Shown: in pieces, positions 34,985-44,183 of the stretch
How positions within the stretch are numbered: position 1 is the first letter of the stretch
Layout: each line of letters starts with the position of its first letter
Translations under genes and position numbers: made by a program
The notes under the pieces: generated by a model
Told to the model about the DNA's origin: nothing
Databases searched by the model: none
Seen by the model: the letters and a program-made list of their open reading frames with translations, nothing else
Source of the DNA: Streptomyces adustus
Lineage (GTDB): Bacteria > Actinomycetota > Actinomycetes > Streptomycetales > Streptomycetaceae
Assembly (NCBI RefSeq): GCF_009377175.1
Contig: NZ_VJZD01000041.1
Span: 1-50,567 of the forward strand
DNA: 50,567 nucleotides
Reading direction: 5' to 3'

Positions 34985-36358
34985 TCAGCCCAGGGTCACC
35001 GTGGGCAGCGGATTGCTCCCGCTCCAGGACGCGTTGAACCCGAAGGTCACCGAACCGCCTTCCGGGACCGACCCGTTGTAGGAGGCGTTCACGCACGAGA
35101 CCGCCGCGCCCGACTGGGTGCAGGTCGCGTTCCAGGCCTGGGTGATCTGCTGGCCCGCGCCGTACGTCCAGACCGCCTTCCACGAGGAGAGCGAGGCACC
35201 CGAGCAGGCGATCCTCACCTGCCCGGTGAAGCCGGTGTTCCACTGGTTGACCACGCTGTACGTCGCCGTGCAGGCGCCGGTGGAGGGCGGCGGCGTGGTC
35301 GTCGTCCCGCCGAGCGCCTCGGCGACGCCGTAGTACGCGGGCTTCGGGGCGTAGTTCGCGTCGTACAGCGTCGCCGCCCCGTACCCCGGGAAGGTGCTGT
35401 CGACCCAGGAGTCGGAGTCGGTGAAGCCCCAGACGGTCAGATTGACGCAACGCGTCACGGCCACGCAGGCGGCGGTGACCGCCTTGTAGTCGGCGGCCTG
35501 CTGGGCCAGTTTCGTGCTGTCGGCCGGCAGCGCCATCCGGATGTCCAGCTCGGTGATCGCCACGTCGACGCCGAGGTCGGCGAAGCGCTGGATGTTCTGC
35601 TGGAGCGTGGACGGCACCTGGCCGAGGATCAGATGGGCCTGGAGTCCGACGCCGTCGATCGGGACGCCGCGCTCCTTCAGGGACTTGACCAGGTTGTACA
35701 GGGCGGTGCTCTTGGCGTTGACGCCCTCGACGTTGTAGTCGTTGATGTACAGCTTGGCGGCCGGGTCGGCGGCCCGCGCCCAGGTCAGGGCGCTGGCGAT
35801 GTAGTCGGCGCCGAGGCCGTTGTACCAGAGGGTCGAGCGGTAGGTGCCGTCCTCGTTGAAGGGTTCGTTGACCACGTCCCAGGCGGTGATCCTGCCCTGG
35901 TAGCGGCCGACCTCGGTGCTGATGTGGTTCTGGAGCAGGGTGCCGAGCTGGGCCGACGTCCAGGTGCCGTTGGTCAGCCAGCTCGGGTTCTGGCTGTGCC
36001 AGACCAGGGTGTGGCCGCGCACCTGCTGGTTGTGCGCCTGCGCGAAGGCGACGATCTGGTCGGCCTCGGCCCAGTTGAAGGTGCCCTGGGTCGGCTCGAC
36101 CGACCCCCATTTCATGGCGTTGCCCGGGGTGAGCGAACCGAACTGGGCCCCGGCGATGTCGCCGTAGCTGCCGGTGAGCTTGGAGCCGGTGACCGCCGTG
36201 CCGACGACCTTGCCCTTGGCGGCCGCGAGGTCGCGCAGGGGGGTGTCGGCGGCCTGGGCGGACGTCATGCCGGCGGCGAGCAGGGCGCCGACGGCGGTGA
36301 CGCCGGTGAGCAGGGCGGCGAGCCGGGTGCGTAAGGATGACGATCTGGAGGTTCTCAT
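34985..36358 (-). CDS. Secreted endo-1,4-beta-xylanase (GH10 with CBM2)
   Basis: 457-aa exported enzyme that cleaves internal beta-1,4 bonds of xylan. The signal peptide covers about 1-36 (Arg-rich start, AQA-A cleavage). The GH10 domain (~38-340) has the acid/base Glu165 in WDVVNEPF and the nucleophile Glu270 in ITELDIRM. A short TTTTPPPST linker joins a C-terminal carbohydrate-binding module of family 2 (~357-457) with its terminal Cys pair and exposed Trp residues. ATG at 36358 has GGAGG 8 nt upstream. A perfect palindrome immediately upstream is the likely operator for the LacI regulator encoded next to it. Confidence 0.95.
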   Translation of the reverse strand: MRTSRSSSLRTRLAALLTGVTAVGALLAAGMTSAQAADTPLRDLAAAKGKVVGTAVTGSKLTGSYGDIAGAQFGSLTPGNAMKWGSVEPTQGTFNWAEADQIVAFAQAHNQQVRGHTLVWHSQNPSWLTNGTWTSAQLGTLLQNHISTEVGRYQGRITAWDVVNEPFNEDGTYRSTLWYNGLGADYIASALTWARAADPAAKLYINDYNVEGVNAKSTALYNLVKSLKERGVPIDGVGLQAHLILGQVPSTLQQNIQRFADLGVDVAITELDIRMALPADSTKLAQQAADYKAVTAACVAVTRCVNLTVWGFTDSDSWVDSTFPGYGAATLYDANYAPKPAYYGVAEALGGTTTTPPPSTGACTATYSVVNQWNTGFTGQVRIACSGASLSSWKAVWTYGAGQQITQAWNATCTQSGAAVSCVNASYNGSVPEGGSVTFGFNASWSGSNPLPTVTLG

Positions 36359-36369
36359 TGCGGGTGCCT

Positions 36370-36382
36370 CCGAAAGTTTCGG
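36370..36382. promoter_or_regulatory. Xylanase operator palindrome
   Basis: CCGAAAGTTTCGG, perfect 13-bp inverted repeat 11 bp before the xylanase ATG, overlapping the ribosome site. Related copies stand before the GH3 gene. Confidence 0.75.
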
Positions 36383-36440
36383 TCGTCCAGCCGATTGACT
36401 TCGGTGGAGTGTGGAGGCACCTGCCTCACCCGTCAATACG

Positions 36441-37550
36441 TCAACTTCCGGCCACGGGAGCCGCAGGAGCAGCAGGATCCGTGGGATCCCCGGACGCCGC
36501 GGGAGCCGCGGGAGCCGCGGTGCTGGACCGCACCACCAGACTCGTCGCCAGCTCCACCCGGGTCGCCACCTGCGCCCCCTCGTCGCGCGCCAGCTCCAGC
36601 ACCAGCCGGGCCGCCGCCTCCGCCATCTCGGTCAGCGGCTGCCGTACGGTCGTCAGCGGCGGCCCCACCCAGCGCGCCACCGGCAGATCGTCGAACCCGA
36701 CCACACTGAGGTCGTCCGGGATACGCAGCCCCAGCTCACGGGCGGCCTCGTAGAGCCCGAGCGCCTGGAGGTCGTTCCCGGCGAAAACGGCGGTGGGCCG
36801 GTCCGGGCGGCTCAGCAGTTCGCGGCCGAGCCGGTAACCGGCGTCGTGGTGGAAGTCGCCCGCCCTGATCAGCCCGGCGTCGACCGGCAGACCGGCCGTC
36901 TCCAGGGCGGCCCGGTAGCCGTCCACCCGGGCGCGGCTGCACATCATGGTGGCCGGTCCGCTGATCGCGCCGATACGGGTGTGGCCGAGGTCGATCAGGT
37001 GCCGGGTGGCGGCCAGGCCGCCCTGCCAGTTGGTGGCGCCGATGGACGGCACGTCGGCGCCCGGGTCGCCGGCCGGGTCCATCACCACGAACGGGATGGA
37101 CCTGCTGGTCAGCAGGGCGCGCTGGGACTCGTCGAGCCCGGACAGGACGAGCACGACGCCGTGCGGGCGACGGGCGGCGACCTGGTCGGCCCAGGTCCGC
37201 CCGGGGGTGAGCCGGCCCGCGCTCTCGCTCAGCACGACGCTCAGCCCGGCGTCCCGGGCCACGTTCTCCACGCCCCGGATGACCTCCATCGCCCAGGCGC
37301 TCTCCAGTTCGTGGAAGACCAGGTCGATCAGCGGCGAGCGGCTGGCCTCGGCCCGGCGGCGCCGGTAGCCGTGGACGCGCAGCAGCTCTTCCACCCGGTT
37401 GCGGGTGGCGGGGGCGACATCGGCACGGCCGTTGAGGACCTTCGAAACAGTCGGCGCCGACACGCCCGCCTCACGGGCGATCTCGGCGAGCGTCGCGGTC
37501 CGGCTGGACCGCCCTGTCATCTGGGCTTCGGCAGGCTCCGGGGCTGTCAT
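36441..37550 (-). CDS. LacI-family regulator of the xylan module
   Basis: 369-aa repressor. The helix-turn-helix TLAEIAREAGVSAPTVSKVLNG with the hinge helix is at about 20-75, followed by a sugar-binding periplasmic-type domain (DQVAARRPHGVVLVLSGLDE, GHTRIGAISGP, VVGFDDLPVARW). The C-terminus is a low-complexity Ala/Pro tail. It lies between the xylanase and a divergent GH3 glycosidase, in the arrangement of BxlR/XylR-type xylo-oligosaccharide repressors. The inducer is presumably xylobiose or a related sugar. ATG at 37550 has a weak ribosome site; ATG at 37520 is possible. Confidence 0.9.
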   Translation of the reverse strand: MTAPEPAEAQMTGRSSRTATLAEIAREAGVSAPTVSKVLNGRADVAPATRNRVEELLRVHGYRRRRAEASRSPLIDLVFHELESAWAMEVIRGVENVARDAGLSVVLSESAGRLTPGRTWADQVAARRPHGVVLVLSGLDESQRALLTSRSIPFVVMDPAGDPGADVPSIGATNWQGGLAATRHLIDLGHTRIGAISGPATMMCSRARVDGYRAALETAGLPVDAGLIRAGDFHHDAGYRLGRELLSRPDRPTAVFAGNDLQALGLYEAARELGLRIPDDLSVVGFDDLPVARWVGPPLTTVRQPLTEMAEAAARLVLELARDEGAQVATRVELATSLVVRSSTAAPAAPAASGDPTDPAAPAAPVAGS

Positions 37551-37607
37551 GGCGGCGATCGTATCCCTGCACGACCTCTTGACGAACCCCCTGCCTCACC
37601 ATAGGTT

Positions 37608-37642
37608 CCCGGAACATTCGGGTCACCACTCGAAACATTCGA
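37608..37642. promoter_or_regulatory. Two LacI-type operators between regulator and GH3 gene
   Basis: CCGGAACATTCGG (within 37608-37622) and TCGAAACATTCGA (37630-37642) are variants of the palindrome CCGAAAGTTTCGG in front of the xylanase (read CCGAAACTTTCGG on the other strand), matching at 11 and 10 of 13 positions. They lie 60-95 bp before the GH3 start and 58-92 bp before the regulator start. Confidence 0.7.
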
Positions 37643-37702
37643 ACAGGGCCTTCGACACCGGCGTCACCAGTACCCCGAACACCTCCTACCGAGTGGAGCT
37701 TC

Positions 37703-40048
37703 ATGACCACCGCCCCCTGGCGTGACCCCGCTCGGTCCGCCGCCGCCCGCGTCGAGGACCTGCTGGCCCGGATGACCCTGGAGGAGAAGACCGCCCAGCT
37801 GTACGGAGTGTGGGTGGGAGCCGACACGGACGGGGACGGGGTCGCCCCGCACCAGCACGACATGACCGACCACCACTCCGCCGACGACTACGCCGAGTTG
37901 ATCACCCTCGGCCTGGGCCAGCTCACCCGCCCCTTCGGCACCGCCCCCGTCGACCCGGACCTCGGCGCCCTGGCGCTGGCCCGCGCCCAGCGCCGCATCG
38001 CCGCCGCCGGCCGCTTCGGCATCCCTGCCGTCACCCACGAGGAGTGCCTGGCCGGCTTCACCGCCTGGCGCGCCACCGCGTACCCCGTACCGCTGGCCTG
38101 GGGAGCGAGCTTCGACCCGCCGCTCGTCGAGGAGATGGCCCGGCACATCGGCCGCGACCTGCGCTCGGTGGGCGTGCACCAGGGTCTGGCCCCGGTCCTG
38201 GACGTGGTCCGCGACCCCCGCTGGGGGCGGGTCGAGGAGACCATCGGCGAGGACCCGTACCTGGTCGGCACGGTCGGCAGCGCCTATGTGCGCGGCCTGG
38301 AGTCGGCCGGGATCGTCGCCACGCTCAAGCACTTCGCCGGGTACGCGTCCTCGGTGGGCGCCCGCAACCTCGCGCCGGTCCGCGCGGGCCTGCGCGAGCT
38401 CGCCGACATCACGCTGCCGCCCTTCGAGATGGCGCTGCGCGAGGGCGGGGCGCGCAGCGTGATGGCGGCGTACAACGAGACGGACGGCGTGCCGGCCTCG
38501 GCCGACCCCTGGCTGCTGACCGACCTGCTGCGCGAGGAGTGGGGCTTCACGGGCACGGTGGTCGCCGACTACTTCGGCATCGGCTTCCTCCAGACCCTGC
38601 ACCGGGTCGCCGGTTCGCCCGCCGAGGCGGCCGGGCTGGCCCTCGCGGCCGGCATCGACGTGGAGCTGCCGACGCTGAAGTGCTACGGGCGGGACCTGGT
38701 CGCGGCCGTGCGGGAGGGTACGGTCCCGGCCGAGCTGGTGGACCGGGCGGCCCGCCGCGTCCTGCTCCAGAAGTGCGAACTGGGTCTGCTGGACGAGGAC
38801 TGGTCCCCGGAGCCGACGGCCTCCGTCGACCTGGACTCGGCGGCGAACCGCGCGCTGGCCCGGCGCCTCGCCGAGGAGTCGGTGGTGCTGCTGGACAACC
38901 CCGACGGCGTCCTGCCGCTGGCCCCCGACGCGCGCGTGGCGGTCGTCGGTCCGCGGGCGGCGGACCCGCTCGCGATGCTGGGCTGCTACTCGTTCCCCTC
39001 GCACGTGCTCACGCACCACCCGCAGGTGCCGATGGGCATCGACGTCCCCACGGTGCTTCAGGCGCTGCGCGCCGAGCTCCCCGACGCGAAGGTCACCTTC
39101 GCCGAGGGCTGCGGGGTCTCGGACCCGGACGACTCGGGATTCGCGGAGGCGGTGGCACGGGCCTCGGAGGCGGATGTGTGCGTGGCCGTCCTGGGCGACC
39201 GGGCCGGCCTGTTCGGCCGCGGCACGTCCGGCGAGGGCTGCGACGTGGCGGACCTGGACCTGCCGGGCCGCCAGGGCGAGCTGCTGGACCGGCTGGTGGC
39301 GACCGGCGTGCCGGTGGTCCTGGTCCTGCTGACCGGCCGCCCGTACGCGCTCGGCCGCTGGCAGGGCAGGCTGGGCGCGGTGGTCCAGGCGTTCTTCCCC
39401 GGGGAGGAGGGCGGCCCGGCGGTGACGGGGGTGCTGTCGGGCCGCGTCAACCCCTCCGGGCGGCTGCCGGTGAGCGTGCCGCGGCTGCCGGGCGGCCAGC
39501 CGTGGACGTACCTCCAGCCGCCGCTGGGCCTGGCGGGCGAGGTCAGCAACCTGGACCCGACCCCGCTGTACCCCTTCGGACACGGCCGTTCGTACACGGA
39601 GTTCGCGTGGGAGGACTTCGCGGGGCCCGAGGCGCGTACCGGCACGGACGGCACGGACGGCTCCACCGGTACGAACGGCACCGACGGCACGTACGACGTG
39701 TCGGTGACCGTCCGCAACACGGGTGGCCGGGCGGGCGCCGAGGTGGTTCAGCTGTACCTGCACGACCCGGTGGCGTCCGTGACCCGCCCCGACGTCCGGC
39801 TGGTCGGCTACCGGCGGCTGGAACTGGCGCCGGGCGAGGCGCGGCGCGTGACGTTCCACTTCCACCCGGACCTGTCCGCCTTCACCGACCGCGCGGGCCG
39901 CCGGATCGTCGAACCGGGCGCACTGGAGTTGCGGTTGGGCGTCTCCAGCGCCGAGATCCGGCACACGGCCCGGCTGACCCTCACGGGCCCGGTACGGGTC
40001 CTGGGGCCGGACCGCCGACTGCGGTGCGAGGTGAGCGAGAGCACGTGA
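37703..40048 (+). CDS. Glycoside hydrolase family 3 (beta-xylosidase / beta-glucosidase)
   Basis: 781-aa intracellular glycosidase (no signal peptide). The GH3 N-terminal barrel has DPRWGRVEETIGEDPYL, KHF (209-211) and the nucleophile Asp289 in VVADYFG. The alpha/beta sandwich domain (~370-600) and a C-terminal fibronectin-III-like domain (LYPFGHGRSYTEF ... VTVRNTGGRAGAEVVQLYL) complete the family architecture. Context with a xylanase and LacI regulator favours beta-xylosidase acting on imported xylo-oligosaccharides. GGAG precedes the ATG. The last codons are part of a 14-bp tandem repeat. Confidence 0.92.
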   Translation: MTTAPWRDPARSAAARVEDLLARMTLEEKTAQLYGVWVGADTDGDGVAPHQHDMTDHHSADDYAELITLGLGQLTRPFGTAPVDPDLGALALARAQRRIAAAGRFGIPAVTHEECLAGFTAWRATAYPVPLAWGASFDPPLVEEMARHIGRDLRSVGVHQGLAPVLDVVRDPRWGRVEETIGEDPYLVGTVGSAYVRGLESAGIVATLKHFAGYASSVGARNLAPVRAGLRELADITLPPFEMALREGGARSVMAAYNETDGVPASADPWLLTDLLREEWGFTGTVVADYFGIGFLQTLHRVAGSPAEAAGLALAAGIDVELPTLKCYGRDLVAAVREGTVPAELVDRAARRVLLQKCELGLLDEDWSPEPTASVDLDSAANRALARRLAEESVVLLDNPDGVLPLAPDARVAVVGPRAADPLAMLGCYSFPSHVLTHHPQVPMGIDVPTVLQALRAELPDAKVTFAEGCGVSDPDDSGFAEAVARASEADVCVAVLGDRAGLFGRGTSGEGCDVADLDLPGRQGELLDRLVATGVPVVLVLLTGRPYALGRWQGRLGAVVQAFFPGEEGGPAVTGVLSGRVNPSGRLPVSVPRLPGGQPWTYLQPPLGLAGEVSNLDPTPLYPFGHGRSYTEFAWEDFAGPEARTGTDGTDGSTGTNGTDGTYDVSVTVRNTGGRAGAEVVQLYLHDPVASVTRPDVRLVGYRRLELAPGEARRVTFHFHPDLSAFTDRAGRRIVEPGALELRLGVSSAEIRHTARLTLTGPVRVLGPDRRLRCEVSEST

Positions 40049-40142
40049 GCGAAGACGCGTGAGCGAGAGCACGTGAGCGAAGACGCGTGAGCGAGGGCAC
40101 GTGAGCGAAGACGCGTGAGCGAGGGCACGTGAGCGGCCGGGA
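40031..40142. repeat. 14-bp alternating tandem repeat at the GH3 3' end
   Basis: Seven full units from 40031 plus a partial one alternate between GTGAGCGAGAGCAC-like and GTGAGCGAAGACGC. Junctions create CACGTG and ACGCGT palindromes alternately every 14 bp. The GH3 stop codon lies in the second unit. Confidence 0.88.
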
Positions 40143-40244
40143 CCGCGTGATCCACGCCTGGCCGATGTTCGTACTGTTGTGCCCACGCCGTGTGCCAGAA
40201 TCCGCCGGAAGCGCAGGCGGACGCACGTGACAGGAACGCACCCC

Positions 40245-41699
40245 ATGGACATACGACCGCAGCCGCTCCGCGAGTGGCTGCTCATCGGCGCGATGCTGAC
40301 CGTGGCCTGTCTGCCACACATCCTCATCGCCATCGTGCTGACGATCGCGAGCCTGGCGTTCCACGCCCTGTGGATGCTGGTGTGGCTGGGCGGGATGTTC
40401 GTGGCCGGCGCCACGAGAGGCTTCATGAGCGGGGACCAGCCACCCGGCCGGGCCGTGCGGCCGGAGGACGAACCGGAGCTGGTCGCGCTGGTGCAGGACG
40501 TGGCCGAGCGGGTCGGCTTCCGGGAACCGCTGCTGGTGCGGATCGTCCCCGATGTGGACGCGTCCATGGGACCGGTGAAGGTCGGCGGTGTGCGCACCTA
40601 CGTCCTGCTGCTCGGTCTGCCCCTGCTGCGCATGCTGACCGATGCCCAGCTGGCCTCGGTCGTCGCCCATGAACTGGCGCACGTCCACCATGCCCGCGAC
40701 CGGCGCATGTCCGCGCTGCGGTTCGCCCGCGCCTGTCTCGCGGACCGGATGGACAGCCGGTTCCGACCGCTCGGCCCGCTGGCCGCACCGCTGCTGCGGG
40801 CCACCCAGCCGCGGATGTGGGAGGCGGAGACGGCCTCCGACGCCGACGCCGTCCGGGTCGCCGGCACCGCGGCCACCGCCGAGGCACTGCGCCGGACCGG
40901 GACGATCCACGCGGCGTTCGAGGGTCTCGGCGCCGACTGGATGCTCTCGGCGGCCGCGGAGGACGCCTACCCCGAGGACCTGTACGAGGCCCTGGAGAGC
41001 GCCCTGGCCGAGCCGCTCGTGGCCGACCGCAGTGTCCAGGCCGCCGCCTCGGAGGAGGAGATGGACGCCGCCTCCCCGTACGCCGTCGAGGACCATCCGC
41101 CGTTCGACCGCCGGATCGCCGCACTGCCCGCCGACGTCGAGGCGGCCACGCCGTACACCGGTACTCCGCTCGCCCTGCGGACCGCGGAGTCCGTCGAGCG
41201 CTGGTGCGTGCGCCTGCTGGCCGACCTGGAGGACACACCGGCCGACGACTTGCGCCCCATCCGTCTGCTCGACCTGCCCGACGACCGGCTGCACGCCCTG
41301 AGCGACCGCACGGGCCTCACGCTGCTGAAGGACGCCACCGGCCACGAGACGCCCGAGGAGGCCGTGGCCGCCGCCCTGGACACCGTCATCGACGGCACCT
41401 GGCCGCGGCTGGCCCGCCGCCTGGAACCGCAGCTGCGCTGGATGCCCGCCGCGGTGCGTTCGGTGGTCGCCCCGGAGGTGCTGAGCACCGCGATGGCCCA
41501 GGGGCTGGAGTCCGTGCTGCGCGCGGCCGGCTGGACCTACACCTCCCGCTGGGTGAACAGCGTCCTGGTCGCGCCCGACGGCACGACGGTGGTCGACCTG
41601 TACGAACCGATCACCGCCGCCCTGAAGGACGGCGACCCCGCGCCCGTACGGGCCCTGCTGGCAACCGCCGCCACGCCCCGGAAGGAGACGGCCGCATGA
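40245..41699 (+). CDS. M48-family membrane metalloprotease
   Basis: 484-aa zinc peptidase. Two hydrophobic stretches at about 11-58 anchor it in the membrane. The zinc motif HELAH is at 142-146 with catalytic Glu143. The third ligand is in WEAETASDADAVRVAG about 55 residues later, typical of the HtpX/Ste24 group. A long C-terminal region without further family similarity follows. ATG at 40245 has AGGA ten bases upstream; GTG at 40227 is possible. The stop codon overlaps the next gene as ATGA, so the two are translationally coupled. It may degrade damaged membrane proteins. Confidence 0.86.
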   Translation: MDIRPQPLREWLLIGAMLTVACLPHILIAIVLTIASLAFHALWMLVWLGGMFVAGATRGFMSGDQPPGRAVRPEDEPELVALVQDVAERVGFREPLLVRIVPDVDASMGPVKVGGVRTYVLLLGLPLLRMLTDAQLASVVAHELAHVHHARDRRMSALRFARACLADRMDSRFRPLGPLAAPLLRATQPRMWEAETASDADAVRVAGTAATAEALRRTGTIHAAFEGLGADWMLSAAAEDAYPEDLYEALESALAEPLVADRSVQAAASEEEMDAASPYAVEDHPPFDRRIAALPADVEAATPYTGTPLALRTAESVERWCVRLLADLEDTPADDLRPIRLLDLPDDRLHALSDRTGLTLLKDATGHETPEEAVAAALDTVIDGTWPRLARRLEPQLRWMPAAVRSVVAPEVLSTAMAQGLESVLRAAGWTYTSRWVNSVLVAPDGTTVVDLYEPITAALKDGDPAPVRALLATAATPRKETAA

Positions 41700-42745
41700 G
41701 ACGCCCAGGACCCGCCCTGCGCATCGCGCTCCTCGGCTTCACCGTCACGGTCGTCGGCTACGCCCTGTTCGCCGGCTGGCTCGTCGGACACGCCTACGCC
41801 TACGCGCAGGCCCGCGACCGGGCCACGGCGACGGCCACCGGACTGATCGTCGAGGACGGCATCGGCGACGACGAGGACATCCGCGTGCGCTGGACCGACG
41901 CGGACGGCCACCCGCACGTCCAGCGCTTCGGCATCTACGACACCGACCGCTACACCAAGGGCAAGCGCTTCAAGGTCGCCTACGATCCCGCCGAGGCCGA
42001 CCCGCAGGGCTTCCCGGCGGACCGCGACGAGACCGCGGCCGAGGACGACCGCGAAGTGCCCGCCGTGCTCGGCGGGTTCGTCCTCGTCCCGCTGAGCGGG
42101 ATCTGGCTCTGGCGCGGACTGCGGTTCCGGCTGGCGGCCCGGCGGCCGGGCCGCCCGATGACGGCCACGGTGCGCCGCGGGGAGCGGCTGAACCTGGGGA
42201 ACGCGTTCCAGAACTCGAACAGCACGTGGCTAGTGCTGTCGCCTGCGGACCTGCCCGAACAGACCGACCGGTCGGAGCCGTCGGAGCCGTCGGAGGCATC
42301 GGAGGCATCGGAGGATTCGAAGCCGACCGAGCGCTGGCAGTGGGTCATGTGGCACCCGGCCCTCGACGAACTGACGGACGGCCGGGCACAGGTGACGGTG
42401 CATGCCCGCGACAGCCGGCCCGCCGTGGTACGGCTGCCCGACGGCACCCGGCTGGTGCCGCTGGGGCGGCTGCGCCGGAACCCGCCGAAGAACGTGTTGC
42501 TCGACGACCACGAGGTCGGCCGGCTCGACCTGCGGGACGCCTTCGTCCGCCCGGCCGGCGCCGAACTGCGCCCCGCCCGCCCGTGGTGGTGGCCGGGCGC
42601 GGGCATCGCCGCGCTGGGCACCGTGCTCGGCGTCTTCGGGGGCTTCCTGATGGGCGGCGGCACGCTGGTCGCGGTGGTGGCGTTCGCCCTGTTCGCAGCG
42701 ACCCTGCTCACCGCGGTCTGGACCCTGTCCGCACCCCAGCCCTGA
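41696..42745 (+). CDS. DUF3592-like membrane protein coupled to the M48 protease
   Basis: 349-aa membrane protein. Helices are visible at about 10-32, 125-140 and two near the C-terminus (300-345). The first external segment (ATATGLIVEDG ... VRWTDADGHPHVQRFGIYDTDRYTKGKRFKVAYDPAEAD) matches the DUF3592 pattern. A low-complexity Ser/Glu/Pro stretch lies near residue 195 (SEPSEPSEASEASEDS). Start ATG overlaps the protease stop (ATGA) with AAGGAG upstream. Function unknown; the tight coupling suggests a partner or regulator of the protease. Confidence 0.75.
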   Translation: MRRPGPALRIALLGFTVTVVGYALFAGWLVGHAYAYAQARDRATATATGLIVEDGIGDDEDIRVRWTDADGHPHVQRFGIYDTDRYTKGKRFKVAYDPAEADPQGFPADRDETAAEDDREVPAVLGGFVLVPLSGIWLWRGLRFRLAARRPGRPMTATVRRGERLNLGNAFQNSNSTWLVLSPADLPEQTDRSEPSEPSEASEASEDSKPTERWQWVMWHPALDELTDGRAQVTVHARDSRPAVVRLPDGTRLVPLGRLRRNPPKNVLLDDHEVGRLDLRDAFVRPAGAELRPARPWWWPGAGIAALGTVLGVFGGFLMGGGTLVAVVAFALFAATLLTAVWTLSAPQP

Positions 42746-42762
42746 GCCGGTTGTGCCGGTGT

Positions 42763-42786
42763 CCCGGTGTCCCCCGGGACACCGGG
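42763..42786. terminator. Bidirectional terminator after the DUF3592 gene
   Basis: CCCGGTGTC / GACACCGGG arms with a CCCCGG loop between two convergent genes. Confidence 0.75.
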
Positions 42787-42828
42787 TCCCTCACCCGATC
42801 CGTCGACCCCCGTGGGACGTACGTCCCG

Positions 42829-43089
42829 TCACTCCTCCGCCACCCGTTCGAACCGCCAGCGGTGTACCGGCCGGGTGACCGAGCCCGTTTCCGGTTCGGG
42901 GAGTTCAGGGAGGTCGGCGTCGTGGGGGGCGTCCCACCAGGTGATGACGAGGACGCGGTCCTGGGGGGCGCGGAAGGTCTCCCGGCGCAGCGGCGGCCGG
43001 CCGGGCAGTCGCTGTTCCCTTGCCCAGGCGAGCAGTTCGGCGCCGCGCCCGGGCACCGCCCGTGCCTCCCACATCAGCGCGACGGTCAT
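42829..43089 (-). CDS. Small conserved protein coupled to tsaD
   Basis: 86-aa protein without a signal peptide or membrane segment. The pattern [19 protein letters not shown] ... [10 protein letters not shown] resembles a short dimeric ferredoxin-like (ABM-type) fold, but the match is weak. Its ATG overlaps the tsaD stop as ATGA, so it is the last gene of the tsaB-rimI-tsaD unit. I do not recognise a function. Confidence 0.65.
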   Translation of the reverse strand: MTVALMWEARAVPGRGAELLAWAREQRLPGRPPLRRETFRAPQDRVLVITWWDAPHDADLPELPEPETGSVTRPVHRWRFERVAEE

Positions 43090-44183
43090 GAGTAGAGGTT
43101 GTCCTTGCTGACCTCGTGGACGTGATCGTGGCTGTGCTCGCGGCCGGGTACGTGAGTGTCCGTCACCGGCAGGGAGGAGTCGGCCGAGAGGTCCCAGTCG
43201 GACGCGGACCGGCCCCGGGCGACCATCTCCGCGCCGAGCGCGGCCACCATCGCACCGTTGTCGGTGCACAGCTTGGGGCGCGGCACGCGCAGCCGGATCC
43301 CGGCCGCCTCGCAGCGCTCCTGGGCGAGGACCCGCAGCCGGGAGTTGGCCGCGACACCGCCGCCGATCATCAGATGGTCGACGCCCTCGTCCTTGCAGGC
43401 CCGTACCGCCTTGCGGGTCAGCACGTCCACGACCGCCTCCTGGAAGGACGCCGCCACGTCACGCACCGGCACTTCCTCCCCCGCCGCCCGCTTGGCCTCG
43501 ATCCAGCGGGCCACGGCCGTCTTCAGTCCGGAGAAGGAGAAGTCGTACGCCGGGTCGCGCGGCCCGGTCAGTCCGCGCGGGAAGGCGATGGCGCTCGGGT
43601 CGCCCTCCTTGGCGTACCGGTCGATGACCGGGCCGCCGGGGAAGCCGAGGTTCAGCACCCGGGCGATCTTGTCGAAGGCCTCGCCCGCCGCGTCGTCGAT
43701 CGTCGCGCCCATGGGGCGGACGTCGGAGGTGATGTCCGTGGACAGCAGCAGCGAGGAGTGGCCGCCGGAGACCAGCAGGGCCATCGTCGGCTCCGGCAGC
43801 GCGCCGTGCTCCAGCTGGTCGACGCAGATGTGGGAGGCGAGGTGGTTGACGCCGTACAGCGGCTTGCCGAGCGCGTAGGCGTAAGCCTTCGCCGCCGAGA
43901 CGCCGACCAGCAGGGCACCCGCAAGACCGGGGCCCGCGGTGACCGCGATGCCATCCAGGTCGCGCGCGGAGACCCCGGCCTCCTTCAGCGCGCGGTCGAT
44001 GGTCGGCACCATCGCCTCCAGGTGCGCGCGGGACGCCACCTCCGGCACGACCCCGCCGAAGCGCGCGTGCTCGTCGACGCTGGACGCGATGGCGTCGGCC
44101 AGCAGGGTGGTGCCGCGGACGACGCCGACGCCGGTCTCGTCGCAGGAGGTCTCGATCCCCAGGACCAGGGGTTCGTCAGCCAT
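43086..44183 (-). CDS. tsaD: tRNA N6-adenosine threonylcarbamoyltransferase TsaD
   Basis: 365-aa Kae1/Gcp protein, the catalytic part of the complex that transfers threonylcarbamoyl to A37 of ANN-decoding tRNAs. Landmarks are [16 protein letters not shown], the metal-binding NHLASH with its HxxxH pair near 111-115, [10 protein letters not shown] and [14 protein letters not shown] His-rich C-terminal tail ([10 protein letters not shown]) extends beyond the family core. It overlaps rimI by 8 nt and is followed by the 86-aa gene. Works with TsaB and TsaE, both encoded nearby. Confidence 0.96.
   Translation of the reverse strand: MADEPLVLGIETSCDETGVGVVRGTTLLADAIASSVDEHARFGGVVPEVASRAHLEAMVPTIDRALKEAGVSARDLDGIAVTAGPGLAGALLVGVSAAKAYAYALGKPLYGVNHLASHICVDQLEHGALPEPTMALLVSGGHSSLLLSTDITSDVRPMGATIDDAAGEAFDKIARVLNLGFPGGPVIDRYAKEGDPSAIAFPRGLTGPRDPAYDFSFSGLKTAVARWIEAKRAAGEEVPVRDVAASFQEAVVDVLTRKAVRACKDEGVDHLMIGGGVAANSRLRVLAQERCEAAGIRLRVPRPKLCTDNGAMVAALGAEMVARGRSASDWDLSADSSLPVTDTHVPGREHSHDHVHEVSKDNLYS

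Noticed and set aside
40031..40142. CRISPR array
   Set aside because: The 14-bp units follow each other without unique spacers and no cas gene is present.
37664..40597. 977-codon minus-strand frame
   Set aside because: Antisense to the GH3 gene, whose catalytic motifs are complete; no motif is recognisable in the shadow frame.
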